From positions 62,001 through 126,000 of the forward strand of contig CAMIIP010000002.1 in NCBI GenBank assembly GCA_946222285.1: a stretch of 64,000 nucleotides of DNA. The letters run 5' to 3'. The notes beneath the pieces are model-generated. The model was given only the letters and a program-made list of their open reading frames with translations. It was not told the origin of the DNA and made no database searches. Position 1 is the first letter of the stretch; each line of letters starts with the position of its first letter. This document shows positions 26,692-36,142 of the stretch, one piece after another. Origin of the DNA: an uncultured Rothia sp. GTDB lineage: Bacteria > Actinomycetota > Actinomycetes > Actinomycetales > Micrococcaceae. The position numbers were made by a program, and so were the translations under genes.

Positions 26692-27348
26692 ATGACAGCA
26701 CAAAATCTCACAGACTCGGTGGGTGAAGCGTCTGATGTAGCAGGTATTGACTTCGATCATGAAAATCCTGATCAGCGCCGCGCCCGCTTTGAACGCGATG
26801 CGATGCAGTACGTCAACCAGCTTTATGCAGCTGCACTTCGGATGGCACGCAATCCGGCAGATGCTGAAGATTTGGTGCAGGAAGCCTACACCAAGGCATT
26901 CTCCTCCTTTCATCAGTACAAACCGGGAACGAATCTCAAAGCCTGGCTATATCGGATACTCACTAACACCTACATCAATCTCTATCGCAAACGGCAACGC
27001 GAGCCCTATCAGGCTCATACCGATACCGTAGAAGATTGGCAACTAGCCCAGGCAAGTTCGCATGACTCTCAGGGGCTTGAATCGGCAGAAGCTGAAGCAC
27101 TCAGCCGTTTACCTGACGACGACGTTAAACGAGCCTTACAAGCTATACCTGAGGATTTTAGAATGGCAGTTTACTACTCCGACGTAGAGGGATTTAGCTA
27201 TAAAGAAATTTCAGAAATTATGAATTCTCCTATTGGAACGGTGATGTCTCGACTACATAGAGGGCGTAAGCTCCTCCGTGATTTGCTCGCTGACTACGCT
27301 GAAGAACGTGGAATTACCCACCATGAATCGTCAAAGAAGGGACAATGA
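26692..27348 (+). CDS. sigR: ECF sigma factor SigR/SigH (thiol-oxidative stress)
   Basis: 218 residues. Region 2 is AMQYVNQLYAAALRMARNPADAEDLVQEAYTKAFSSFHQYKPGTNLKAWLYRILTNTYIN (about 37-95) and region 4 is LQAIPEDFRMAVYYSDVEGFSYKEISEIMNSPIGTVMSRLHRGRKLLRDLL (about 148-200). The GTNLKAWLYRILTNTYINLYRK pattern is characteristic of the SigR/SigH/RpoE group, which controls thioredoxin and mycothiol genes. It is followed one base after its stop by its anti-sigma gene. Confidence 0.93.
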   Translation: MTAQNLTDSVGEASDVAGIDFDHENPDQRRARFERDAMQYVNQLYAAALRMARNPADAEDLVQEAYTKAFSSFHQYKPGTNLKAWLYRILTNTYINLYRKRQREPYQAHTDTVEDWQLAQASSHDSQGLESAEAEALSRLPDDDVKRALQAIPEDFRMAVYYSDVEGFSYKEISEIMNSPIGTVMSRLHRGRKLLRDLLADYAEERGITHHESSKKGQ

Positions 27349-27349
27349 A

Positions 27350-27616
27350 ATGACAGAAAAAACTACTCATCCCTGCTCGGAGAAACTCAGTCATATTTAT
27401 GAATACCTTGACGGAGCGCTCTCTTGTGAGGAACTTGAGGAAATGAATGAACATTTAGAACACTGTGAGCATTGCGCTAATGAACACAACCTTGAATGTG
27501 TTATTCGTTCGGTCGTCAAGCGTTCTTGTACCGAGCCCGCGCCAGAAGAACTCAAAAGTAAAATTTGGGATCGTATCTCTAATCTCAGAGAATCTCAGCA
27601 CGCTGTCTCTGAATAA
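27350..27616 (+). CDS. rsrA: Zinc-binding anti-sigma factor RsrA/RshA
   Basis: 88 residues from ATG 27350. The ZAS redox switch is visible: an early Cys (HPCSEKL, residue 8) and EHLEHCEHC, i.e. the H-x3-C-x2-C zinc site. Oxidation of these cysteines releases SigR. Another Cys pair (NLECVIRSVVKRSC) follows. The gene begins one base after the sigR stop, as expected for a coupled pair. Confidence 0.92.
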   Translation: MTEKTTHPCSEKLSHIYEYLDGALSCEELEEMNEHLEHCEHCANEHNLECVIRSVVKRSCTEPAPEELKSKIWDRISNLRESQHAVSE

Positions 27617-27636
27617 TCTGTGACTCACGATAAAAA

Positions 27637-27665
27637 CAGGCCCTGAGCTTATAGCTCAGGGCCTG
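27637..27665 (-). terminator. Terminator between rsrA and the bL37 gene
   Basis: Perfect 13-bp stem caggccctgagct / agctcagggcctg with a three-base loop. The T tract lies on the minus-strand side, so it mainly serves the bL37 gene, but it may stop rsrA transcripts too. Confidence 0.85.
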
Positions 27666-27683
27666 AAAAGTATTCAAGGTATC

Positions 27684-27758
27684 TTAAGAATTAGGACGCT
27701 TACCGTGGTTAGCGCCATTCTTACGACGGTCCTTGCGCTTACGACCGCGCTTGCTCAT
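27684..27758 (-). CDS. 50S ribosomal protein bL37 (24 residues)
   Basis: The 24-codon frame (starts MSKRGRKRKDRRKNG, ends ANHGKRPNS) has 11 Arg/Lys residues and the ANHGKRPN ending of bL37, the tiny actinobacterial large-subunit protein seen in mycobacterial ribosome structures. A full AAGGAGG ribosome site sits seven bases before the ATG, and its own terminator follows. It is short enough to be missed by automatic gene finding. Confidence 0.88.
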   Translation of the reverse strand: MSKRGRKRKDRRKNGANHGKRPNS

Positions 27759-27903
27759 GCGAGCCTCCTTATAGAATCAATGCTCGTTTACAAAAACGGG
27801 CATAATAAATGTTCTCAATAATATCAAGACACTGCCGTCTATTTTCTCACAGTCGCCTAGATTTTTCATTATCGAGTAAAGAATGTGATTAAACAGTGAG
27901 CTT

Positions 27904-28521
27904 TTAGACAGGCTCTGGAAGATCTAGCCAAGTGTACCAACCACGGTGTAGCACTAACCAAGCCATGAGACCGTAGCCGGATTGCCCCGGACGTCCGTCG
28001 TTGGCTGCTAGGTCGTTCCGCCACTGTTCGTGATGCAACAGAGGATTAAAAGTATCAACGTAGACATGGTTCCGGCGGGTTACCACATCTGCATAGGCAG
28101 CATTAAGATCAGCAATTCGACGGTTACGTTCGGTATCGAGAGTAGGCGGAGGTCCAACAACCAGGACTTTCACGCTATTTTGAGCTGCCATATCTACCAT
28201 ATTGGCAAGATTGAGCCTGCTACGGGCACTGGTGATATCTAGATCAACGTCAAAAGTTGAGGGAGCGATAACCAACCTGTTGTCAGCACCCTGCCCAAAA
28301 CGCCGGCTGGCCTCCTCAAACCAACGATTATTCAGGAGTTCTGTACCTTCACCGGGAGCTGCCAAATTATAAGCTGCCAGTGATGCGGTATTTTGTGGAG
28401 TTCTCGCTAGAACGCGACCGAACCAACCGAGCGCGCGAGGATCTCCGAGCCCTGCCAGTAGGTCGTCACCAACGGCGACTAGTCTAATATTCCTCTGATC
28501 CACTGAGAATCTTTCTGTCAA
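27904..28521 (-). CDS. SGNH/GDSL-hydrolase-like protein lacking catalytic residues
   Basis: 205 residues. The fold is indicated by VAVGDDLLAGLGDPRALGW at the N-terminus, NLAAPGEGT, then VLVVGPPPT (block III-like) and a C-terminal NDGRPGQSGYGLMAWLV. In active members block I reads GDS and block V DxxH. Here the nucleophile Ser is Asp (GDD) and the His position is Arg or Pro (DGRP). The protein is probably cytosolic, with no signal peptide. Either a non-hydrolytic binding protein or an enzyme with altered chemistry. Confidence 0.7.
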   Translation of the reverse strand: MTERFSVDQRNIRLVAVGDDLLAGLGDPRALGWFGRVLARTPQNTASLAAYNLAAPGEGTELLNNRWFEEASRRFGQGADNRLVIAPSTFDVDLDITSARSRLNLANMVDMAAQNSVKVLVVGPPPTLDTERNRRIADLNAAYADVVTRRNHVYVDTFNPLLHHEQWRNDLAANDGRPGQSGYGLMAWLVLHRGWYTWLDLPEPV

Positions 28522-28632
28522 AATCTTGAAAAAAGCGAGAAAATCGCTTTGCCCTCATATCTAGAATAATCGTACCCCATAGCGAAATACCCACTTTGGC
28601 CTACAAATTATTAAATTATCTCGGTTGGTCTG

Positions 28633-28677
28633 CTGAAGATGCCGTCGAAACAAGAGGCGTTTCGACGGCATCTTCAG
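28633..28677. terminator. Long hairpin after kgd
   Basis: A perfect 18-bp stem (28633-28650 with 28660-28677) around a nine-base loop, 14 bp after the kgd stop. No T tract follows on the minus strand, so it may act as a weak or factor-dependent terminator or an mRNA 3' stabiliser. Confidence 0.6.
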
Positions 28678-28690
28678 CCGCAGATATTTT

Positions 28691-31600
28691 CTAACCTTCT
28701 AGAACATCCGCGATGAGGCTTTCCAGCTCGGCTGCGTGACGCTTGCCCGTGCCAGTTGCCGGAGAGGCAGCTGCACGTCGAGACGCTAAGCGAATATTGT
28801 TCTTTAGCTCGGGGAGAAGATTGACGGCGATAAAGGGCCACTGACCCTGGTTAGCCGGTTCATCCTGTGCCCAGACAATATCTGTAACATTCGGGTAGCG
28901 ATCCAACTGCTCCTGAATTTCTTCAACAGGTAGTGGATACAATTGCTCGATCCGGATGATTGCGGTGTCTGTTATTCCCTTTTTCTGACGCTCGGCCTCC
29001 AAATCGTAGTAGAGACGACCTGACACCATAACCACGCGGGTAACGTTCTTTTCGTCGAGACCGCTTGTGTCTGCCAAAACGGGCTTAAAGCTACCCTGGG
29101 TGAAATCCTCCACCGACGAAGCCGCCGCCTTAAGGCGAAGTAACTGCTTGGGGGTAAATACCACGAGCGGGCGGTGCGGACGTGAATGGGCATGACGGCG
29201 TAACAGATGGAAGTATGAAGCCGGGGTGGAAGGCACAGCAACCGTCATATTGTTTTCAGCGCACAGCTGTAAGTAACGTTCCTGGCGAGCTGAGGAATGA
29301 TCAGGACCCTGGCCCTCAAATCCATGGGGCAAAAGAAGCACCAGAGAAGAGCGCTGCGCCCATTTTTGCTCTGCTGAGGAAATAAATTCATCAACAATGG
29401 TTTGTGCACCATTAGCGAAGTCACCAAACTGAGCTTCCCATACCACCAGCGAATCCGGACGTTCAACCGAATAGCCGTATTCAAATCCCATTACTCCGTA
29501 TTCAGAGAGGAGCGAATTATAGATATTGAACTTACCCTGGGTGGAAGAAAGATGCTGAAGGGGATTCCACACATCGTCATTATTCGCATCGTGAAGAACT
29601 GTATGGCGTTGTACGAAGGTACCACGCTGAACGTCCTGTCCTGACATACGCACGTCAACTCCCTCTAACAGAAGGGAGCCAAAAGCTGCTAGCTCGCCAA
29701 ATCCCCAGTTGATTCCGCCGTCAACTGCCATCTTCTCGCGCTGCTCCATGAGCTTCTTCAACTTCTTATGAGGTTCAAAACCTTCGGGGAAATTGACGAA
29801 AGACTCACCAATAATTTTGAGGGTATCTGCGGAAATATTGGTTGACTCAGGAATATGAACTGCATCTTCGCTCTGCTGAGCGGCGGGACGCTCAATATTA
29901 GAAACCGCAGCGGCATCTGCTGTGACGAGGGGAGCCTTGGAAGACTGTGCTTCGTGGGTCTCTGTGAAGATTTGTTCGAGCCGCTGTTGATAATCCTTGA
30001 GTGCGCGGGCTGCTTCTTCCTGTGAGATATCGGCACGCCCAACCAATGCTTCGGTATAAATTTTGCGGGTTGAGTTTTGTGCGCCAATCATTTTGTACAT
30101 CGAAGGCTGAGTCATTGAGGGGTCATCGGCTTCGTTGTGACCGCGACGGCGGTAGCAGAGCAAGTCAATAACGGCGTCTTTATTAAACTTTTGACGGTAT
30201 TCAAAAGCTAGCTGGCCGACACGAACGACCGCTTCGGGGTCATCTGCATTGACATGAAAAACGGGAGCCTGAATCATTCGGGCGACGTCGGTGGAGTAGG
30301 TGGACGAGCGACCGTCTGAGGGAGTGGTGGTAAAGCCAACCTGGTTGTTGACAATGATGTGAACCGTACCGCCGGTAGCGTAGCCCTCAAGCTGCGACAT
30401 CTGTAGGGTTTCCATCACCACACCCTGACCAGCGAATGCTGCATCACCATGAACCAGAATAGGTAGCACGGGGAAGGGCTCAGTATTACCGGATTCTGCT
30501 AGGGTGTCTTGCTTTGCGCGGACGATACCTTCGAGAACGGTATTTGCCGCTTCGAGGTGGGAGGGGTTAGCTGCCAGATAAACCTGGGTCTGATTACCGT
30601 TATCTGAAGTGAACTCTCCTTCGGTGCCCAGATGGTATTTAACATCGCCAGAGCCGCCGGTGAGGCGGGGATCCATCTCGCCCTCAAATTCGCGGAAAAT
30701 TTGGGCATAAGATTTACCAGCGATATTGGTAAGAACATTGAGTCGACCACGGTGTGCCATACCAATTCCAACACCGTAGAGTCCTGCATCTGCTGCCTCT
30801 GAAATTACCGAGTCCAGCAGGGGAATCAGAGATTCTCCACCTTCTAGAGAGAATCGCTTCTGACCAAGATACTTGGTTTGTAAGAATGTCTCGAAAGCCT
30901 CTGCAGCGTTGAGCTTGCCCAGCACACGGAACTGCTCTTCACGAGAAGGCTTGGTGTAGCCGTTCTCAAGTTTAACCTGGAACCACTGGCGTTCTTCAGG
31001 ATTTTCAATGTGCATGTATTCGACACCGGTGGTGCGACAGTAAGCCTCCCGCAAGAGGTTTAAAATGGTGCGTAAGGAGAGGAAATCTTTGCCGCCAAAT
31101 CCACCGGTGGGCCACTGTCGATCAAGATCCCACAGCGTCAGACCATAGTTTTCGATGCGAAGATCTGGATGCGAGAGCATGGTGTAACCCAGAGGATTTG
31201 TCTGGGCTACGAGATGTCCACGAACTCGATAGGAGTGGATGAGCTGCTGGATACGAGCAACCTTAGAAACTTCGGATTCGGGGTTAACCTGGTTATCGAC
31301 TGCCCAGCGAACGGGCTCGAAAGGAATGCGTAAATCTTCAAAAATCTGATCGTAAAAACCATCGCCGCCAAGCAAATAATGCTCGATTTGACGAAGAAAT
31401 TCGCCTGAACCTGCTCCTTGAATCACGCGATGATCGTAGGTGGAGGTCAGGGTTAAAACCTTAGAGATACCTTGCTGGGCAATGGTCTTCTCTGAGGCTC
31501 CGCGGAATTCAGCGGGATAGTTGAGGGCACCCACACCTACGATGCAGGCTTGTCCCTTAGTCAAACGCGGAACCGAATGAACGGTACCGATACCACCGGG

Positions 31601-32410
31601 ATTGGTCAGGGAAATGGTGGTGCCACGGAAGTCTTCGAGACCCAGTTCGCCTTTGCGACCACGCCTGACGATATCGTCGTATGCTTTCCAAAAATCAGAG
31701 AAACTTAGTTCTTCAGCGCCCTTGACGTTAGGCACAACGAGGTTGCGAGAGCCATCTGCCCGAGGAATGTCAATGGCCAAACCAAAGTTGATATGAGCCG
31801 GGTGAATGGCAACGGGCCTACCCTTCTCATTTGTACCGTAGAGAACATTCATAGAGGGGATTGCCGCCGCTGCACGAATCACTGCATAGCCGATGATGTG
31901 GGTGAATGAAATTTTCCCACCGCGGGTGCGCTGTAGATACTCGTTGATAGCCAAGCGGTTATCAATAAGCAACTTGGCAGGAACAGCACGAACCGTTGTT
32001 GCGGTAGGAACCTCCAGAGATTCCTCCATAGCTGTTGCGATGGCCTTTGCTGGTCCGCGCAAAGGTACTTCTTTGTCCTCTGCAGGTGCTTCGTTGGTCT
32101 CGGATGTGGAATTATTTTGAGTCATAGTATCAACTGTCTTTACGGGAGCAGGTTTAGTAGCGGGCTTTTGGGGTTGAGAATGTTCAGTTTGCGGGGGAGT
32201 GAATGGAGGAGAGGAAACCGAATCTGTAGATGATGGCTGAGTTACCTTCGAGCTCGTCGAAGGTTCTGCCCCTTGCATCTGATCAAAAATCGGCCACCAT
32301 TTTTGCTCTACAGAATTTTTATCCTGCTGGAATTTTTCGAATAGTTCTTCAACGAGCCATTCGTTTCCAGCAAATTCTTCGGGCACACGGTGCTCTGAAG
32401 GTTTAGGCAC
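28691..32410 (-). CDS. kgd: Multifunctional 2-oxoglutarate metabolism enzyme Kgd (E1-E2 fusion)
   Basis: 1,239 residues, the actinobacterial fused form. An N-terminal targeting helix (AGNEWLVEELFEKFQQ, residues 13-30) and a Pro/Ser/Thr-rich linker to about 110 come first. An E2-type acyltransferase domain follows, with STYDHRVIQGAGSGEFL near 330-345. The thiamine-diphosphate E1 domain has GMAHRGRLNVLTNIAGK, HGDAAFAGQGVVMETLQMSQL and NNQVGFTT, then the C-terminal transketolase-like part. It supplies the 2-oxoglutarate decarboxylase/dehydrogenase step of the TCA cycle. No lipoyl domain is present, as in this family. The lead-in to 32,410 has no obvious promoter boxes. Confidence 0.95.
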   Translation of the reverse strand: MPKPSEHRVPEEFAGNEWLVEELFEKFQQDKNSVEQKWWPIFDQMQGAEPSTSSKVTQPSSTDSVSSPPFTPPQTEHSQPQKPATKPAPVKTVDTMTQNNSTSETNEAPAEDKEVPLRGPAKAIATAMEESLEVPTATTVRAVPAKLLIDNRLAINEYLQRTRGGKISFTHIIGYAVIRAAAAIPSMNVLYGTNEKGRPVAIHPAHINFGLAIDIPRADGSRNLVVPNVKGAEELSFSDFWKAYDDIVRRGRKGELGLEDFRGTTISLTNPGGIGTVHSVPRLTKGQACIVGVGALNYPAEFRGASEKTIAQQGISKVLTLTSTYDHRVIQGAGSGEFLRQIEHYLLGGDGFYDQIFEDLRIPFEPVRWAVDNQVNPESEVSKVARIQQLIHSYRVRGHLVAQTNPLGYTMLSHPDLRIENYGLTLWDLDRQWPTGGFGGKDFLSLRTILNLLREAYCRTTGVEYMHIENPEERQWFQVKLENGYTKPSREEQFRVLGKLNAAEAFETFLQTKYLGQKRFSLEGGESLIPLLDSVISEAADAGLYGVGIGMAHRGRLNVLTNIAGKSYAQIFREFEGEMDPRLTGGSGDVKYHLGTEGEFTSDNGNQTQVYLAANPSHLEAANTVLEGIVRAKQDTLAESGNTEPFPVLPILVHGDAAFAGQGVVMETLQMSQLEGYATGGTVHIIVNNQVGFTTTPSDGRSSTYSTDVARMIQAPVFHVNADDPEAVVRVGQLAFEYRQKFNKDAVIDLLCYRRRGHNEADDPSMTQPSMYKMIGAQNSTRKIYTEALVGRADISQEEAARALKDYQQRLEQIFTETHEAQSSKAPLVTADAAAVSNIERPAAQQSEDAVHIPESTNISADTLKIIGESFVNFPEGFEPHKKLKKLMEQREKMAVDGGINWGFGELAAFGSLLLEGVDVRMSGQDVQRGTFVQRHTVLHDANNDDVWNPLQHLSSTQGKFNIYNSLLSEYGVMGFEYGYSVERPDSLVVWEAQFGDFANGAQTIVDEFISSAEQKWAQRSSLVLLLPHGFEGQGPDHSSARQERYLQLCAENNMTVAVPSTPASYFHLLRRHAHSRPHRPLVVFTPKQLLRLKAAASSVEDFTQGSFKPVLADTSGLDEKNVTRVVMVSGRLYYDLEAERQKKGITDTAIIRIEQLYPLPVEEIQEQLDRYPNVTDIVWAQDEPANQGQWPFIAVNLLPELKNNIRLASRRAAASPATGTGKRHAAELESLIADVLEG

Positions 32411-32625
32411 AGTTACTACGCCTCTTCCATAACATTGATGATTTTTTTCAGTTTAGTAACTTTTTACCCTAACTTTCCACTCATACCCTGCGCTGGTGGC
32501 AGAATGACGCATTTGAGGGGTAAAGCTGAGACTTATTGAGAGAATTCTTCGCCTCAGAGAGGAATTTGTGCATTCGGTGGTCTTCAGCAAAGAGCAAGAT
32601 TTCCCCGCTGGTAATATTTCATGGC

Positions 32626-33978
32626 ATGGAATGGATTCTGCTCGCAGTTGGGCTCTTGCTAATTTTTGGAACCGGTTTTTTTGTTGCGGTGGAATTTTCC
32701 TTGGTTGCTCTCGACCAAAGCGCTGTACAACACGAGATTAATAACGGAGACAAAGCGGGAGAGAAAGTTTTAGCCTGCCTTAAATCACTCTCTACCCAAC
32801 TTTCAAGTTGCCAAATCGGTATTACGATTACTACTTTGCTCACCGGTTATACGCTTGATTATGCGATTCAAGATATAGCGGTAGATACCATTTCTAGCTG
32901 GGGCTTACCCGAAAATATCGCTCGAATGCTCACGCTGGTCTTGGCGATGGGAGTGGCTACTTTACTCTCGATGCTTTTGGGCGAATTGATTCCTAAGAAT
33001 CTAGCGATTGCTGAACCCTATCGGGTAGCACGCTTTCTAGCGCCCGCCCAGCTTCTTTTTACCAAAGTGATGAATCCGATTGTTCATCTTCTCAACGGTT
33101 CGGCGAATAAGATTTTGAACCTTTTTGGCATGGAAGCTAAAGAAGAACTTTCCGGTGCTCGCTCTCCTGAAGAACTCTCATCGATGGTCAAACGTTCTGC
33201 AGAGCAGGGCACCTTGGACCAAGATACCGCTCGATTTGTGGACAAGACCCTTTCTTTCTCTGAACTCACCGCCGCTGATGTGATGACGCCGCGCCGCAAA
33301 GTCACAATGCTTGAAGATACCGCCCCTGTTACAGAAATTATTGAAGCGGCGAAGGCCACCGGCTATTCGCGCTTTCCTCTCTATCGAGAAGACCAAGATA
33401 ACGTAGTGGGCGCTGTCCACGTAAAAAAAGCAGTGGGAGTACCCGCTAATGTGCGGGAAAATCTTGAAGCCGGAACCCTGATGGAAGAGGTTATTAAGGT
33501 TCCAGAGACCTTACATCTTGATTCCTTGCTCCTTCAACTTCGCGAAGGCGCTCTTCAGCTAGCTATCGTTCTCGATGAGTACGGCGGAACAGCGGGAATG
33601 ACCACTCTTGAAGATCTGGTTGAAGAAATCGTGGGTGAAGTATCTGACGAGCATGAACTTGCTGGGGTAGAAGAGCGGCCGCTGATGCTGGGGTCGGGTG
33701 ACTGGGTCTTTTCGGGACTTTTGCGCCCGGACGAAGTCAATGAATACATCGATGTTTTAGATATCGAAGATGACCCTGCCTATGAAACGATGGGAGGGTT
33801 TATGATGGATCGCCTCGGTCGAATTCCCGAAATTGGCGACCGCCTACCTTTGAAAAATGGGACGTTGAGAGTGGAAGCGATGGAGCACTGGCGGGTTGAT
33901 CGCATCAGATATACTCCCTCGACTAAAGATCAACAAGCTCTCACTACACATGGCTCAACTCGAGCAGAGGAGAAATAA
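32626..33978 (+). CDS. CNNM/HlyC-CorC family transporter, first copy
   Basis: 450 residues from ATG 32626, the usual MEW(I/L)LL start of the family. In-frame codons back to 32536 would add a non-conserved stretch, though TTG 32566 has a GAGAGG site. The order is a DUF21 membrane domain (three to four helices, residues 1-180), a CBS pair (LTAADVMTPRRKVTML and VLDEYGGTAGMTTLEDLVEEIVGE), and a C-terminal CorC/HlyC domain. Such proteins export divalent cations, probably Mg or Co. The stop codon overlaps the next gene by one base. Confidence 0.85.
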   Translation: MEWILLAVGLLLIFGTGFFVAVEFSLVALDQSAVQHEINNGDKAGEKVLACLKSLSTQLSSCQIGITITTLLTGYTLDYAIQDIAVDTISSWGLPENIARMLTLVLAMGVATLLSMLLGELIPKNLAIAEPYRVARFLAPAQLLFTKVMNPIVHLLNGSANKILNLFGMEAKEELSGARSPEELSSMVKRSAEQGTLDQDTARFVDKTLSFSELTAADVMTPRRKVTMLEDTAPVTEIIEAAKATGYSRFPLYREDQDNVVGAVHVKKAVGVPANVRENLEAGTLMEEVIKVPETLHLDSLLLQLREGALQLAIVLDEYGGTAGMTTLEDLVEEIVGEVSDEHELAGVEERPLMLGSGDWVFSGLLRPDEVNEYIDVLDIEDDPAYETMGGFMMDRLGRIPEIGDRLPLKNGTLRVEAMEHWRVDRIRYTPSTKDQQALTTHGSTRAEEK

Positions 33979-35075
33979 TGAGCGATTGGACAGCGATCGG
34001 TCTTCTGATCCTCCTGCTTGCGGGAAACGCTTTTTTTGTTGCCGGTGAATTTGCCATTATGTCTACCAGGCGTTCACAGATAGAACCGCTTGCTGAGGCA
34101 GGGAATAAACGGGCAAACACGGTACTTTATGCACTGGAGCATGTATCTCTTATGCTCGCTACCTGCCAGCTGGGTATTACCGTATGTTCGCTTCTCATTC
34201 TCAATGTCTCAGAACCGGCTTTGCACCATCTGGTAGCTGGTCCTTTGGAACACCTGGGTATTCCTCTGGCTGTTGCTGATCTTTCGGGCTTTTTGCTAGC
34301 TCTCATTATTGTGACTTATCTGCACGTTATCCTGGGCGAAATGGTACCTAAGAACGCGGCGGTATCGTTGGCATCCTCGGGTATTGCACTGTGGATTGCA
34401 CCGCCGCTTGTCTGGATTTCTCGAATTTTTCGCCCGATTGTTGGTTTTCTCAACTGGATAGCTGATCATACTTTGCGTCTGATGAAGGTGGAGCCAAAAT
34501 CTGAGGTTTCATCTACTTTTACTCTGGACGAGCTACAGAATATTGTGGCTGAATCGACGGCGGAGGGAACGGTAGCGGACGGCTCCGGTGTGCTTTCGGG
34601 CGCTCTGGAGTTTTCTGAGAAAAATGTAGAGGAAATTATGGTTCCTCGCGATCAACTGGTTACCCTCAAGTTTCCTTGCTCACCTCTGGATTTGGAAAAT
34701 CTCGTTTCTCATACGGGTTATTCGCGTTATGTGATTGAGGACGAAAAAGACGGAACCTACATGGGCTACGTTCATATTAAGGACGTTCTGGGCATACCGC
34801 CAGAACGCGTGCAACGCACCATTCCTTGGTCAAAGATTAGGCAGATGTCGATAGTGCAGCCTGGGGTAGATATTGATGATGCGCTGGCTATTATGCAGCG
34901 AAATCGAGCTCACATATCGCATGTTGTCACGCGTGAAGGCGAATCTTTGGGTGTGCTTTTCCTTGAAGATATTTTGGAAGAGCTGGTGGGGGAGATAAAA
35001 GATACAACCCAGGAGCACATTCGCCGTCGTGAGGCCGCGTCGGTTCGAGCCTGGGGCAGCGGGGGAGAAGAATAG
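33978..35075 (+). CDS. CNNM/HlyC-CorC family transporter, second copy
   Basis: 365 residues, the shorter paralogue. It has a DUF21 membrane domain with FFVAGEFAIMSTRRSQ (residues 16-31) and CBS motifs (VEEIMVPRDQLVTL, GVLFLEDILEELVGEI). It ends soon after the CBS pair, without the CorC/HlyC domain of its neighbour. The tandem long-short pairing is common in actinobacteria and suggests a hetero-oligomer. Start ATG shares a base with the upstream stop (TAATG). Confidence 0.85.
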   Translation: MSDWTAIGLLILLLAGNAFFVAGEFAIMSTRRSQIEPLAEAGNKRANTVLYALEHVSLMLATCQLGITVCSLLILNVSEPALHHLVAGPLEHLGIPLAVADLSGFLLALIIVTYLHVILGEMVPKNAAVSLASSGIALWIAPPLVWISRIFRPIVGFLNWIADHTLRLMKVEPKSEVSSTFTLDELQNIVAESTAEGTVADGSGVLSGALEFSEKNVEEIMVPRDQLVTLKFPCSPLDLENLVSHTGYSRYVIEDEKDGTYMGYVHIKDVLGIPPERVQRTIPWSKIRQMSIVQPGVDIDDALAIMQRNRAHISHVVTREGESLGVLFLEDILEELVGEIKDTTQEHIRRREAASVRAWGSGGEE

Positions 35076-35143
35076 TAAAACGAAATCGAACTCTTACATG
35101 TGATCCCACATTGCGCAGCGAGAGAATAAGAGCGTATGCTAAA

Positions 35144-35158
35144 TGAGGATCGTTTTCA
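35144..35158 (+). promoter_or_regulatory. Possible Zur operator before znuA
   Basis: TGAGGATCGTTTTCA is an imperfect palindrome (TGA...TCA) with partial likeness to actinobacterial Zur boxes (TGAAAATGATTTTCA-like). It lies 22 bp before the znuA start, next to a Fur-family gene in the same cluster. The match is suggestive only. Confidence 0.35.
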
Positions 35159-35180
35159 AAATACTAGACTGGAACTTTCC

Positions 35181-36140
35181 ATGAAAAAACTCCTTCGATC
35201 CATGACAGTGTGCTCTCTCGGCGCTCTGATGCTGGCAGGTTGCGCAAACGAAGCTACCTCCTCGGGCTCTGGCGATGACGTTCTCAAGGTTGTGACAACC
35301 ACCGACGTCTACGCAAATATTGTGAAAGAAGTAGCTGGAGACCAGGTAGAAGTAACGTCGCTTATTTCCTCAACAAGCCAGGATCCCCATTCCTACGAGG
35401 CAACTGCCGCTGACCGTTTAACCGTCAAAGATGCGGATTTAGTGGTGCTCAACGGCGGTGGATATGATCAGTTTCTCGAAGATATGGCAGGGAAAGATAA
35501 CCCCGATCAAAAGATCATCAACGCTGTTGAAGTATCTGGGCTCTTCGATGAAGAAGAACTCAAAGAACTTACCGAAGGGCATAGTCACGAAGAAGGCGAA
35601 GAGCATACCCACGATCATGCTGCTCTCAACGAACATATCTGGTATAGCTTTGAAGCTATGAAAAATGTTTCGGATACTGTAGCCAAGAACCTAAGAGAAC
35701 TCGACGCAGGCAAGGCCGATATCTATACTGCTCACGCTGATCAATTTGAAAACGAGCTAGACACCCTTGAAAAAACCGCTGACGGTATTGACGGCAAAGG
35801 TATGAAATTTATAGCTACCGAACCCGTGCCCAACTATCTTCTCCAAAGTGCCAAGATGGAAGATGCTACACCTGCAGACTTCTCCTCCGCTATTGAAAGC
35901 GATTCAGACATCGCGCCTTTGACAATGCAAGAAGTCAAAGAGCAGCTAGCTGATGGCTCCGTCAATTTCTTAGGCTATAACGAGCAGACCGCTTCACACC
36001 AAACCAACGAAATTCTCCAGACTGCTCAAGACCATAAGATAGCCCACGCTTCCTTTACTGAGACCCTGCCCGAGGGAAAGAGCTACGTAGACTGGATGAA
36101 AGACAATATCTCGCATATCAAACAGGCTTTAGAAAAATAA
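35181..36140 (+). CDS. znuA: Zinc/manganese ABC transporter substrate-binding lipoprotein
   Basis: 319 residues from ATG 35181; the signal peptide has lipobox LAGC with Cys at residue 21, so it is anchored outside the membrane. Cluster 9 metal-binding features: DPHSYEATAADR (first His), a His-rich loop (HSHEEGEEHTHDH), NEHIWYS (second and third ligand region) and the C-terminal domain with ATEPVPNYLL. The His loop favours zinc over manganese. First gene of the metal uptake operon. Confidence 0.88.
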   Translation: MKKLLRSMTVCSLGALMLAGCANEATSSGSGDDVLKVVTTTDVYANIVKEVAGDQVEVTSLISSTSQDPHSYEATAADRLTVKDADLVVLNGGGYDQFLEDMAGKDNPDQKIINAVEVSGLFDEEELKELTEGHSHEEGEEHTHDHAALNEHIWYSFEAMKNVSDTVAKNLRELDAGKADIYTAHADQFENELDTLEKTADGIDGKGMKFIATEPVPNYLLQSAKMEDATPADFSSAIESDSDIAPLTMQEVKEQLADGSVNFLGYNEQTASHQTNEILQTAQDHKIAHASFTETLPEGKSYVDWMKDNISHIKQALEK

Positions 36141-36142
36141 GA

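Noticed and set aside
32536..32625. Longer N-terminus for the first CNNM transporter
   Set aside because: The family starts at the MEW-type residues; the extension is non-hydrophobic and not conserved in style.
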